A stretch of 64,000 nucleotides of DNA from Marinobacterium sedimentorum. Lineage in GTDB: Bacteria > Pseudomonadota > Gammaproteobacteria > Pseudomonadales > Balneatricaceae. Below the pieces are notes generated by a model that made no database searches, had not been told where the DNA came from, and saw only the letters and a list, made by a program, of their open reading frames with translations. Shown one piece after another: positions 28,147 through 36,941 of the stretch. The stretch lies in assembly GCF_024267675.1 (NCBI RefSeq), contig NZ_JALDYX010000009.1:62001-126000 (forward strand), read 5' to 3'. A program made the translations under genes and the position numbers. The stretch's first letter is position 1. Every line of letters starts with the position of its first letter.

Positions 28147-28749
28147 GTTCCCCCAGTTGATTCCTGATTCCAGTCTGGGCGTGGCGCGGGCTGGAGCTAT
28201 GGCGAGCGCCTGTGCCTCGCATCTGTGATCCCTGTTCCTCGCGCTTGACGGCGCACCTGGCCCGGTTTTTCAGGGTGCCCCTGGCAAGCCTGAGTCCCGC
28301 GTTCCGCGCTCTTTTCTGCTGCCTCGCCGGTGTAGACAAAACCCGTATCGGTGCAGGATTGGCCGCGCCCTCGTTGATGCCGTGGCAGGAATCGATCCCT
28401 GTTCCCACCCTTGTCAGCGATCCCGGCTTGGCCTTGAACTCAAGCTCGGACTAATCATGATATTTATTCATAATCATATTAATCCGCGTCTATGTCTCGT
28501 AGGCTGGATTGAACCTTGCGGCCTGTCGGGCTTAACACTGATCTACTGCGGCTAAGCCCCGCAGGCTGCTTGAATTGCCCCTGTGGTGTGAAAACAGAGC
28601 GGACGCCGTTCTTCTTGCCGCTGTCTGCAACTGTGTTGGCGTGCAGGGCCTGGGGCACAGAATTTGATCAAGGGTTTTCGAAGTGGTCATACCGTTTTGC
28701 GAAGCGGATGAGTTGCCGGTCAGGCCCTCAAGCAACGGGAGACACAAGG
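28147..28749. other. 603-base intergenic region before the M24 gene
   Basis: No supported gene. A block at 28455-28490 is strikingly AT-rich for this genome (around CATGATATTTATTCATAA) and is a likely promoter or regulator site. A 52-bp hairpin repeat shared with the elements at 46.6 and 53.7 kb lies at 28518-28569. The small open frame at 28212-28454 shows no family features. Confidence 0.6.
28518..28569. repeat. 52-bp hairpin repeat (CCTGTCGG family)
   Basis: Arms GCGGCCTGTCGGGCTT (28518-28533) and AAGCCCCGCAGGCTGC (28554-28569) pair imperfectly around a 20-base loop. The stretch ACACTGATCTACTGCG in the loop is shared, inverted, with the repeats ending near 46683 and 53879. Confidence 0.75.
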
Positions 28750-30021
28750 ATGAACGATATCAGTGGCCGTTATTTTGATGATGCTGAATATGAACGACGT
28801 CGTCGCCAGGTCCGGGACGGAATGTCCAGTCGCGGGCTGGATGCCTGCCTGATCGCAAGCCCGGAAAATATTTACTACCTCACCGGGCTTGATCACCAGG
28901 GGTATTTTGCCTGCCAGCTGCTGATCCTGCCGGCCAGTGGTCAGCCGGTTCTGATCACCCGGGCGATGGAGAAGGCCACCGTGCGCGACCAGGCACCGGA
29001 TGTGCTGCATGTCGGCTATACCGATGGCACCGAGCCGCCGCCGGGTGACAGCACCGCCGATGAGCTGATCGACAAGACCTGGTTGCTGACCATGGGGACG
29101 CCGACACGGGAGCCAAGGCGCCGGCCCTACCTGATGCCCAGTGCAGCGGTGCGCGAAACGGTGCGGGCGCTCTGTGATGCGGGGCTTTCGAAAGCGGTGA
29201 TCGGCATCGATATGAACAGCACCTTCCTGCCCTACTCGATTGCCGAAGGGATCATGAATGGTGTGCCAGATGCCGACTGGCAGCAACTCGAGAGTCTGGT
29301 CGACGATGTCCGCATCGTACAGTCGCCGGCGGAACTGGAGCTTACGCGTCAGGCCGCCGCTATTTCGGACTCCATGATACTGTCGGCCATTGCCGCGGCC
29401 GGCCCAGGCGTCAATGCCCGCGAGGTCATGGCGGCGATCTATGACGCCATGTTCAGGCGCGGCGGTACTTATCCAGGCTTCGTGCCGCTGGTGCGTTCGA
29501 CCCGTAACCTGGCCCACGAGCACGGCACCTGGGAGGATATGACTCTGGTGTCGGGTGACCTGCTGTTTCTCGAAATGGCCGGCTGTGCGCGACGCTACCA
29601 TGCGCCGGTCGGTCGCTTTGTCTTTATCGGCGAAGCACCGGCGCAGGCACAGAAAGTCAATGCTGTCTGCCAGGAGGCAATGATGGCGGCCGCCGATATT
29701 ATAAGGCCCGGCGCCCTGGCCGGTGATGTCTACGAAGCCTGGCAGGCGGTGCTCGATCGCCATGACCTGTCGCACTATTCACGCCATCACTGTGGTTACT
29801 CTATTGGTATCGGCTACCCGCCGAGCTGGTCCGGCAGCGGTGTGCCTGTCGGGCTGCGGCGCAATTCTCAGATGCGCCTGCGCGAAGGCATGACCTTCCA
29901 CCTGATGAGCTGGCTGCTGAATTCCGGCATCGGCGATGCTTTTCTGTCCGATACGGTGGAGGTGACCGCTGACGGCTGCACCTTCCTCACGCTGGCGAAT
30001 CGGGACGTGCTGGTTCGATAA
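28750..30021 (+). CDS. M24 family hydrolase, ectoine hydrolase (DoeA/EutD)-like
   Basis: A 423-residue creatinase-fold protein. The C-terminal half matches what I recall of DoeA/EutD (ectoine hydrolase), for example HHCGYSIGIGYPPSW (346-360) and LREGMTFHLM (377-386). The five metal ligands of M24 aminopeptidases are not kept: the first two positions read E275 and P286 within LEMAGCARRYHAPVGRF. It is therefore not a normal Xaa-Pro peptidase. DoeA opens the ectoine ring to N-acetyl-diaminobutyrate. The ATG at 28750 has GGGAGA upstream. It heads a cluster with threonine aldolase, ALDH and an M20 amidohydrolase, which suggests amide or cyclic-amine catabolism; substrate is unproven. Confidence 0.78.
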   Translation: MNDISGRYFDDAEYERRRRQVRDGMSSRGLDACLIASPENIYYLTGLDHQGYFACQLLILPASGQPVLITRAMEKATVRDQAPDVLHVGYTDGTEPPPGDSTADELIDKTWLLTMGTPTREPRRRPYLMPSAAVRETVRALCDAGLSKAVIGIDMNSTFLPYSIAEGIMNGVPDADWQQLESLVDDVRIVQSPAELELTRQAAAISDSMILSAIAAAGPGVNAREVMAAIYDAMFRRGGTYPGFVPLVRSTRNLAHEHGTWEDMTLVSGDLLFLEMAGCARRYHAPVGRFVFIGEAPAQAQKVNAVCQEAMMAAADIIRPGALAGDVYEAWQAVLDRHDLSHYSRHHCGYSIGIGYPPSWSGSGVPVGLRRNSQMRLREGMTFHLMSWLLNSGIGDAFLSDTVEVTADGCTFLTLANRDVLVR

Positions 30022-30046
30022 CAGCCATGCATATCTGGAGGTACCC

Positions 30047-31093
30047 ATGGACGCAGTGCTAGGGCATCTGCTGGTCAGCGACAATGCCTCGGGGGTTCAT
30101 CCCGAGGTGATGGCCAAGCTGGCCGAAGTGAATGACGGTCATGTGCCGGGCTACGGCGCCGATGAGGTGACACAGCAGGCACTGGCGCGTTTCAAGGCTC
30201 TGTTCGGTGAGCAGAGCGAAACCCATCTGCTGTTCAATGGCACCGCTGCCAACGTACTGGCCCTCAAGGGCATGGTGCAGAGCCATGAAGCGGTCTTTTG
30301 CAGCGAGGAGGCGCACCTGCAGGTCGATGAATGCGGGGCTCCCGAGCATTTTGTCGGCTGCAAGTTGCTAGCGGTACCGAGCCTGGGGGGCAAGCTGACC
30401 CTGGCCAAAATAGAACAGCGGATGGCGGCGGATCGGGATCTGGTGCACCGCAGTCAGCCGCGGGTGATCTCGCTGGCTCAGGCCACCGAGCGCGGGTCCG
30501 TCTACAGCCTGGAGGAGCTGCGGGCCATCACGGCGTTTGCCCGGGAACAACAGCTGCTGGTGCATATGGACGGGGCGCGGATTGCCAATGCCGCGGTGTC
30601 ACTTGGCGTCGGCTTCGCCGAGATGACGGCGGATCTTGGAGTCGATGTGCTGTCGTTCGGTGGCACCAAGAATGGTCTGATGATGGCCGAAGCGCTGGTG
30701 GTGCTGAACCCTGAACTGCAGCGTTCCTATCCCTATATCCGCAAACAGGGCATGCAGCTGGCTTCGAAACAGCGCTTTCTGGCGGCCCAGTTTCTGGCCT
30801 ATTTCGACAACCGGCTGTGGCAGCGCAATGCCGCTAACGCCAATGCGATGGCGACCTACCTGGCCGACCAGCTGGCGCAATTCGAACAGGTCCGCCTGAG
30901 TGGACCGGTCGAGATCAATATGGTGTTTGCGCAGTTGCCGACCGCCTGGCTTGAGCCGCTGCTGCAACATACGCCACTGCTGGTGTGGCCGGGCGAGGCC
31001 TTCTCCGAAGTGCGCCTGGTGACCTCCTTCGATACCCGCCCCGAGGATATCGATCAATTTGTAAACCAGATCAGCCGCTTGTCCCATCGTTAA
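30047..31093 (+). CDS. ltaE: Low-specificity L-threonine aldolase family protein
   Basis: A 348-residue PLP enzyme of fold type I. The Schiff-base lysine K208 lies in SFGGTKNG, and the cofactor aspartate D175 in HMDGAR. NGTAANV near 64-70 contacts the phosphate. It splits beta-hydroxy-alpha-amino acids into glycine plus an aldehyde. The ATG at 30047 follows GGAGGT closely. It lies 25 bases after the DoeA-like gene and is followed by an aldehyde dehydrogenase, so the aldehyde product may be oxidised next. A beta-eliminating activity on another amino acid is also possible. Confidence 0.88.
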   Translation: MDAVLGHLLVSDNASGVHPEVMAKLAEVNDGHVPGYGADEVTQQALARFKALFGEQSETHLLFNGTAANVLALKGMVQSHEAVFCSEEAHLQVDECGAPEHFVGCKLLAVPSLGGKLTLAKIEQRMAADRDLVHRSQPRVISLAQATERGSVYSLEELRAITAFAREQQLLVHMDGARIANAAVSLGVGFAEMTADLGVDVLSFGGTKNGLMMAEALVVLNPELQRSYPYIRKQGMQLASKQRFLAAQFLAYFDNRLWQRNAANANAMATYLADQLAQFEQVRLSGPVEINMVFAQLPTAWLEPLLQHTPLLVWPGEAFSEVRLVTSFDTRPEDIDQFVNQISRLSHR

Positions 31094-31267
31094 GCGGTCA
31101 TGTCGCACTACTGACAGGCGCAGTGATCTGCCGACGCGGCTTTTCAGGCGTGGCAGGTCAGGGTGCAGCGAACCGCGGTTCCCGGCTTTGCCAGCTTCGC
31201 CGCAGATCCCGTCAGATCAGGCAATCTTTAGCCGCAAAGGATTCATAGCAGACCAGGAGGCACGTCC

Positions 31268-32695
31268 ATGAGCCAGATCGAAGTCCATAACCCCTTTACC
31301 GGGGAGCAGGTGTTCTCGCAGCCATCGGAAAACGTCGAGGTTATCAACAGGCGTATCGATGCAGCCCAGCAGGCGTCCCGAGCCTGGCGGGCCATCAGTC
31401 CGGCCGAGCGGGCACGGCATCTGCTCGCAGCGCTGGATTATTTTCGTGGCCACGGCGATGCGATCGCTGAAGGCATCACGCGGGAAGTGGGCAAGCCGCT
31501 GGCGGCGGCGAAGGAGGAGCTGACCTTCATGCTGGAGCGGGCCGAGTACCTGTGCCGGTTTGCGGCCGACGGCGCGCTCGAGGCCAGGCGGCATCCAGAG
31601 TACGAGGACGAGGGGTTCGAAGGGCGCATCGAGTGCCGGGCCAAGGGGGTGGTCTATATCATCACGCCCTGGAACTACCCGCTATTCTGTGCCATCAACG
31701 GCACCGTCTGCGCCTTGCTCAGTGGCAATGCGGTGGTGCTCAAGCACAGCACCGCACCCTCGGTCGGCGGCCATTTCGAGCAGGCTTTCGGATCTATGGC
31801 CGGGATCGATCATCTGCTGACCCACGCGGTGGTGGATTATGAGGTCTCGGCACGCATTATCGAAGAAACCGATATCAACCATGTGGTCTTTACCGGCTCG
31901 GTGCAGGGCGGCCGCGTGGTGCAGCAGAGCGTTGCCAAGCGAGCCTTCAATGCGGTGCCGGAGCCTTTTATCCAGTGCTCGCTGGAGCTGGGTGGCAGTG
32001 ATGCCGCCTATATCGCCGAGGATGCCGATCTCGAACAGGCGGCTTTCTGGGCCGTGAAGATCGGCCGGCTGCATAACTCCGGGCAGTCCTGCTGTGCCGT
32101 AAAGCGGGTGTTTGTCCACGCCAGCCGTTACGACGATTTTCTGGCCCGGGCCCAGGCGATCATGGAAAGTGAAAAAAGCGGTGATCCGATGGCGCCCGAA
32201 ACGACCCTGGGGCCGCTGCATGGCGGCGAGCGGGCGGTCACAGGACTGCTCGAGATGGTGCGCCAGGCACAGGACGGCGGCGCCCGGGTCTGCACCGGCG
32301 GCGAGACCGAGCAGATCGGCGGCGTGACTTTCCTGAAGCCGACGCTGCTGGCCGAGGTGACGCCGACCATGCAGGTGCTGCAGGAGGAAACCTTCGGACC
32401 GGTACTGCCGGTCATGCAGGTGGCCAATGACGACGAGGCGGTGCAGCAGGTGCGCAACAGCCGCTATGGCCTGACGGCATCGATTTTCACCCGGTCGCGG
32501 GAGCGGGTCGAACGTTTTGTGGCGCAAGTCGATACCGGTACGGTGTATGTCAATCGCTGCAATTTTGTCGATGCCAGGCTTTGCTGGATCGGTCAGCGCG
32601 CCTCCGGCAACGGGTCACTGGCGCTGGCGCCCGAGGGGCTACAGGCCTTGAGTGCGCGCAAATCGGTGAATTTGGATCCCAGCCTACTGAAGTAG
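31268..32695 (+). CDS. NAD(P)-dependent aldehyde dehydrogenase
   Basis: A 475-residue ALDH-superfamily enzyme. The TPWNYPL motif (133-139) is in the cofactor domain, the general base is E240 in LELGGSD, and the nucleophile is C275 in NSGQSCCAVKR. EETFGPVLPV lies near the C-terminus. It resembles succinate-semialdehyde and related dehydrogenases, but the substrate is not fixed. AGGAGG lies 7 bases before the ATG. The gap of 174 bases after the aldolase gene may hold an extra promoter. It is followed after 43 bases by the M20 gene. Confidence 0.9.
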   Translation: MSQIEVHNPFTGEQVFSQPSENVEVINRRIDAAQQASRAWRAISPAERARHLLAALDYFRGHGDAIAEGITREVGKPLAAAKEELTFMLERAEYLCRFAADGALEARRHPEYEDEGFEGRIECRAKGVVYIITPWNYPLFCAINGTVCALLSGNAVVLKHSTAPSVGGHFEQAFGSMAGIDHLLTHAVVDYEVSARIIEETDINHVVFTGSVQGGRVVQQSVAKRAFNAVPEPFIQCSLELGGSDAAYIAEDADLEQAAFWAVKIGRLHNSGQSCCAVKRVFVHASRYDDFLARAQAIMESEKSGDPMAPETTLGPLHGGERAVTGLLEMVRQAQDGGARVCTGGETEQIGGVTFLKPTLLAEVTPTMQVLQEETFGPVLPVMQVANDDEAVQQVRNSRYGLTASIFTRSRERVERFVAQVDTGTVYVNRCNFVDARLCWIGQRASGNGSLALAPEGLQALSARKSVNLDPSLLK

Positions 32696-32738
32696 ATCTG
32701 ATAACGGGCCCAGCGGATGCTGCCCCAAGGAGCCTGTC

Positions 32739-34043
32739 ATGGCACTGCTACCCCCCTGCCCGGATACCGCGCTGATGCGGGAACTGAGCGAAACGCGGCG
32801 CTGTTTTCACCGCATTCCAGAGCTGTCCTGGACCGAGTACCTGACCTCGGCGCGGCTCTGTGCCGAGCTCGAAGCCCTGGGCTTTGCTGTTGCGTGGGGC
32901 CAGGCGCTGTACGGCACGCAAAAGCCCCCCAATCCGCCGGACAGCGAAACAGATCGTATCGCCTACGAGCGGGCGGAGCAGCTGCTGGGCGCCGGCAACC
33001 GCTACCTGCCGTCGATGCAGGGCAATCGCACCGGACTTGTCGCAACGCTGGAAGGCAGCTTGCCGGCAGCACAGCCTGGGCCTGTGTTCGGCTTTCGCTT
33101 CGATATCGATGCGCTGCCGGTCACGGAGAGTCAGGACGCCAATCATGTGCCGGCGGCCGAGGGCTTTGCCTCCGAACATGCCGGCATCATGCATGCCTGT
33201 GGTCACGACGGTCACCTGACCATCGGTCTCGGGCTGGCGCGTCGGCTGGCGGCCGGCCGCGCGCGCTGGGCTGGCAAGGTGCATTTCTTTTTCCAACCGG
33301 CCGAAGAAGTGGCCGGCGGTGGCGTGCTGTTCGCCGGACTGCCACAGATGGCCGAGGTGGAGCGTTTCCTGACACTGCACCTGGGGATTGTCGATCGCTA
33401 TCGGATTATCTTCGATGCCACCTGGATCGCGGCGCGAATCTACGATGTCGTATTTCATGGCCGCGCCAGCCATGCCGGCAATGCGCCCCAGAATGGGCGT
33501 AATGCGCTGCTAGCGGCCTGCCAGGCGGTGCAGGGCCTCTATGCGCTGCCGCGCCACAGCGCCGGCATGTCGCGGGTCAATGTCGGGCGCTTTGCCTCCG
33601 ATAATGCCCACAATGTGATAGCCGATGAGGTGCGTTTTCGCTACGAGGTGCGTGGCGCCGACAATGACATCTGCGAATTTATGGCCGCGGCGGCCGAGCA
33701 GGTGCTCGAGGGCGCGGCGCGCATGAACGGCGTGACCTGGGAACGCCGGGTGTTCGCCGAATTCTCCAGCTACCCCAACAGCCTGGAGCTGGCCGAACGG
33801 GTCGCGGCGACGGCGCTGGAAATCGGTTTGCCCGAGGCACTGCTGCAGGACAGTTTTCTGGTTTCGGCCAGTGAGGATGCAGGTTTTCTCATCCAGAAGG
33901 TGCGCGAGCAGGGCGGCGAGGCGACCCATCTGATCCTGGGTTCGCCGGTCGGTGGCGGCCACCACTGCGGGACCTTTGACTTCGACGAACAGATGCTGGG
34001 CTGGGGTGTGCTGCTGTTCGAGCGTCTGGTGATGGACGGCTGA
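32739..34043 (+). CDS. M20 family amidohydrolase, AbgA-like
   Basis: A 434-residue metallo-amidohydrolase. Metal-binding segments are FRFDIDALPV, MHACGHDGH and FFQPAEEVAGG, with a lid domain around VVFHGRASHAGNAPQNGRNA and a final HHCGTFDFDEQ. The N-terminal insert and overall pattern resemble AbgA (aminobenzoyl-glutamate hydrolase subunit) more than ArgE or HipO. It should hydrolyse an N-acyl amino acid or similar amide. An AAGGAG ribosome binding site precedes the ATG. As the last gene of the catabolic cluster it could do the deacylation step that DoeB does in ectoine breakdown. Confidence 0.86.
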   Translation: MALLPPCPDTALMRELSETRRCFHRIPELSWTEYLTSARLCAELEALGFAVAWGQALYGTQKPPNPPDSETDRIAYERAEQLLGAGNRYLPSMQGNRTGLVATLEGSLPAAQPGPVFGFRFDIDALPVTESQDANHVPAAEGFASEHAGIMHACGHDGHLTIGLGLARRLAAGRARWAGKVHFFFQPAEEVAGGGVLFAGLPQMAEVERFLTLHLGIVDRYRIIFDATWIAARIYDVVFHGRASHAGNAPQNGRNALLAACQAVQGLYALPRHSAGMSRVNVGRFASDNAHNVIADEVRFRYEVRGADNDICEFMAAAAEQVLEGAARMNGVTWERRVFAEFSSYPNSLELAERVAATALEIGLPEALLQDSFLVSASEDAGFLIQKVREQGGEATHLILGSPVGGGHHCGTFDFDEQMLGWGVLLFERLVMDG

Positions 34044-34113
34044 CGGCGATCCGGCAGGGGCGGCGGCCGTGCGGTTCCACCCGGGTCCTGGCAACGCGCT
34101 CGGCGATTTCGTG

Positions 34114-34119
34114 TATAAT
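34114..34119 (+). promoter_or_regulatory. Likely -10 element of the fumarase promoter
   Basis: A perfect TATAAT within a GC-rich stretch, 117 bp upstream of the fumarase start. The -35 region is weak (TGGCAA about 20 bp upstream). This implies a leader of roughly 110 bases. Confidence 0.5.
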
Positions 34120-34235
34120 CGCGCCGCGATATCTAAACCGCCCGGGGGCTAGATCCCTGAGAGCCAAGCAGCCACGGGGGATAATCCCTAAAATAGAGCT
34201 GCAAACCAATAGCCTGAGCCAGACGGAGAGTCTCA

Positions 34236-35741
34236 ATGAGCGTGATTCGCCAAGACGATTTCATCAGCAGCGTCGCAGACGCGCTGCAATTCATCTCCTA
34301 CTACCACCCGATCGACTTTGTTCAGGGTGTGCATGAGGCCTATCTGAAGGAACAAAACCCGGCCGCCAAGGATGCCATGGCGCAGATTCTGATCAACTCC
34401 CGCATGAGTGCGGAAGGTCGCCGGCCGATCTGCCAGGACACCGGTATTGTGACCGTGTTCGTCAAGGTGGGCATGAACGTGACCTGGGACGCGACCATGA
34501 GCGTCACTGACATGATCAACGAAGGCGTGCGCCGCGCTTACACTCACCCCGATAACGTGCTGCGTGCTTCCATCCTGGCGGACCCCGCCGGCAAGCGTCA
34601 GAACACCAAGGACAACACGCCGGCGGTGATTCACTACGAAATCGTCGAGGGTGATGAAGTCGATGTGCAGATCGCTGCCAAAGGCGGTGGTTCCGAGAAC
34701 AAGTCCAAGATGGTGATGCTCAACCCGTCCGACAGCATTGTCGACTGGGTTGTCAAAACCGTACCGACCATGGGGGCCGGCTGGTGCCCGCCGGGCATGC
34801 TGGGTCTGGGTATTGGCGGCACGGCCGAGAAGGCCGCGGTGCTGGCCAAGGAGTCGCTGATGGACTCCATCGATATCCACGAACTGCGCGAGCGCGGTCC
34901 GCAGAACCGGGTTGAAGAGCTGCGCCTCGAAATCATGGATGCGGTTAACGCGCTGGGCATCGGTGCCCAGGGGCTGGGTGGCCTGACCACGGTGCTGGAC
35001 GTCAAGATCAAGGACTACCCGACCCATGCAGCATCCCTGCCGGTGTGCATGATCCCCAACTGCGCCGCCACGCGCCACACCCACTTCACGCTCAACGGCA
35101 ATGGCCCGGCCATACTGACGCCGCCAAGCCTGGAAGACTGGCCGCAGGTTACCGCCGAAGTCGGTGCCAACACGCGCCGGGTCAACCTCGACGGTATTAC
35201 GCCGGAAGAAGTTGCCACCTGGAAAGTGGGCGAAACCGTACTGCTCAACGGCAAGATGCTGACCGGGCGCGATGCCGCGCACAAGCGCATGATCGAGATG
35301 CTCAACAGGGGCGAGGATCTGCCGGTCGATCTCAAGGGTCGCTTTATCTACTACGTCGGCCCTGTTGATCCGGTACGTGACGAAGTGGTGGGACCGGCAG
35401 GGCCCACCACGGCCACGCGGATGGACAAGTTTACCCGTCAGATCCTGGATCAGACCGGCCTGCTGGGCATGATCGGCAAGTCCGAGCGTGGCCCTGTGGC
35501 CATCGAAGCGATCCGCGATTACAAAGCCGTTTACCTGATGGCCGTCGGCGGTGCCGCCTACCTTGTGTCCAAGGCGATTGTCGGTGCCAAGGTGCTGGCG
35601 TTCGAGGAAATGGGTATGGAGGCCATCTACGAGTTTGAGGTCAAGGACATGCCGGTAACAGTGGCTGTGGATGTTAACGGCGAGTCGGTGCACAACACCG
35701 GGCCTGCCAAGTGGAAAGAGATCATCGCCCGTTCCGCCTGA
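34236..35741 (+). CDS. Class I fumarate hydratase (4Fe-4S)
   Basis: A 501-residue iron-sulfur fumarase, near the family's usual 500-550. Probable cluster ligands are C66 (CQDTG), C184 (GWCPPG) and C276 (IPNCAATRH), spaced as in characterised class I enzymes. The C-terminal beta domain includes YYVGPVDPVRDEVVGPAGPTTATRMDKFT. It interconverts fumarate and malate in the TCA cycle and is sensitive to oxygen and superoxide. The ATG follows GGAGAG. It is monocistronic, with its own promoter and a strong terminator. A 506-codon open frame on the other strand is a shadow. Confidence 0.95.
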   Translation: MSVIRQDDFISSVADALQFISYYHPIDFVQGVHEAYLKEQNPAAKDAMAQILINSRMSAEGRRPICQDTGIVTVFVKVGMNVTWDATMSVTDMINEGVRRAYTHPDNVLRASILADPAGKRQNTKDNTPAVIHYEIVEGDEVDVQIAAKGGGSENKSKMVMLNPSDSIVDWVVKTVPTMGAGWCPPGMLGLGIGGTAEKAAVLAKESLMDSIDIHELRERGPQNRVEELRLEIMDAVNALGIGAQGLGGLTTVLDVKIKDYPTHAASLPVCMIPNCAATRHTHFTLNGNGPAILTPPSLEDWPQVTAEVGANTRRVNLDGITPEEVATWKVGETVLLNGKMLTGRDAAHKRMIEMLNRGEDLPVDLKGRFIYYVGPVDPVRDEVVGPAGPTTATRMDKFTRQILDQTGLLGMIGKSERGPVAIEAIRDYKAVYLMAVGGAAYLVSKAIVGAKVLAFEEMGMEAIYEFEVKDMPVTVAVDVNGESVHNTGPAKWKEIIARSA

Positions 35742-35802
35742 TCCTGGCGGCACAGGTCAGGCTGATCAGCACCGAACTGTGCTGACTCGCTGATCAGACC
35801 AC

Positions 35803-35842
35803 AAAAAAATCCGGAGTCCTGTTGAGGGGCTCCGGATTTTTT
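35803..35842. terminator. Bidirectional terminator after fumarase
   Basis: AAAAAATCCGGAG (35804-35816) and CTCCGGATTTTTT (35830-35842) form a 13-bp stem with A and T tracts on either side. It serves the fumarase gene and probably the convergent small minus-strand gene. Confidence 0.92.
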
Positions 35843-35936
35843 GCATCTGCCTTGTTATATCTGTCTGTTGTAATTGCCCTTTGAGTCAGCCTTTACGCCT
35901 GCGATCTTTGCCGTGCATGTTCGTGCTGGGTGCGGC

Positions 35937-36266
35937 TCAGGCGCAATCGAGCTCCTTTTCAATTTTGCGCTTGGCATCAAGATAGCGGGGCATGGGGCCG
36001 ACATCCTCGTAAATCGGGTCGCCGTCTTCAATGCGGATGATCTTGGGGCCGGGCCTATAGGGCATTTTTTCTTCCACTTCCATCAGAATGGTATGCAGAA
36101 GCGATGTGCAGACGTCTTCCCGGGTCAGGCCGAATGCGCTGGCCATGGCTTCTATTTTAACGAGGTCCTCGCGGGCAAGGGTGACATTGAGATCGGTCAG
36201 GCTGCTTTCATGCAGGGCTTTGCGTTCAAGCTCTTCTAGCAGACGGGATACATGACTGACAGGCAT
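35937..36266 (-). CDS. Conserved hypothetical protein, 109 residues
   Basis: A small acidic/basic mixed protein starting MPVSHVSRLLEELERKALHE. An ATG with AGGAG 7 bases upstream makes translation very plausible. The middle (LNVTLAREDLVKIEAMASAFGLTREDVCTSLLHTIL) has the length and pattern of a short helical bundle or ribbon-helix-helix-like unit. The C-terminal part has PYRPGPKIIRIEDGDPIYEDVGPMPRYLD. I recognise no family and assign no function. It is convergent with fumarase and divergent from the flavodoxin gene. Confidence 0.65.
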   Translation of the reverse strand: MPVSHVSRLLEELERKALHESSLTDLNVTLAREDLVKIEAMASAFGLTREDVCTSLLHTILMEVEEKMPYRPGPKIIRIEDGDPIYEDVGPMPRYLDAKRKIEKELDCA

Positions 36267-36438
36267 GGGGCATCTCCTTTGGTGACGACAGTATAAAAGC
36301 TAGTCCAGTCGCGGGGATTTGGCGAGGGATTTTGTGCCGTCTGCAGGCTCGCTGGGCGGCAATATGCATGGTTTATATCACCCCGGCTTTTCTCTAGAAT
36401 GTTGCACTTGCGAAATATTAACGGGGACCTTGCGGGTT

Positions 36439-36885
36439 ATGGCGAATATCAAGATTCTGGTGGGAACAACTTTCGGCGCAACCCAGGAGATAGCCGAGGA
36501 TTGCGCGGCGCAACTCAAGGCGCTGGGTCATGTTGCCAGGGTGCTGCGTCAGGCGCAGTTTGACGATGTGGTCGCCGAGGATACCGAGGTGTTGCTGGTG
36601 TGTTCGGCCACTATTGGCCAGGGCGAGGTGCCGGAAAATCTGTTGCCGCTGTACCTGGAACTGCGTGATCGTTTTCCGTTGCTGCCCAAGGTGGGTTTTG
36701 CCGTGATTGCCCGGGGTGACAGTTCCTACGATGACTTTGCCGAGGGCGGTCGTCAGGTGGCTGACCTGCTACGCGAGTTGCAGTTGCGTGAGCTGGTATC
36801 GCCGCTGTTTCTGGATGCCTGCGAAACCATGGATCCGGAAGCCGAGGTGGATGCCTGGATTCAGGGCCTGGCTGCGAAAATCTGA
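36439..36885 (+). CDS. Flavodoxin / MioC-like FMN protein
   Basis: A 148-residue flavodoxin-fold protein. The FMN phosphate loop is GTTFGATQEIAED at about 8-20, and the isoalloxazine loops are ATIGQGEVPENL and ARGDSSYDDFAEGG. It is a short-chain electron carrier in the cytosol; MioC-like members support biotin synthase, but the partner here is unknown. The ATG at 36439 gives the canonical N-terminus MANIKILVGTTFG; an in-frame ATG at 36319 would add 40 residues lacking any fold match. Convergent with nfsA. Confidence 0.9.
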   Translation: MANIKILVGTTFGATQEIAEDCAAQLKALGHVARVLRQAQFDDVVAEDTEVLLVCSATIGQGEVPENLLPLYLELRDRFPLLPKVGFAVIARGDSSYDDFAEGGRQVADLLRELQLRELVSPLFLDACETMDPEAEVDAWIQGLAAKI

Positions 36886-36941
36886 CCTGGCCGCCAGCGG
36901 GAACCGATGCCAAGGCGCCTGTTCCCGCTAAAACGGTTGTG

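Noticed and set aside
34130..34235. Possible riboswitch in the fumarase leader
   Set aside because: The roughly 110-base leader has some pairing, but no known riboswitch core could be recognised and no alternative terminator hairpin is visible.
34233..35753. 506-codon minus-strand open frame opposite fumarase
   Set aside because: Antisense to an intact class I fumarase; no family character and no ribosome binding site.
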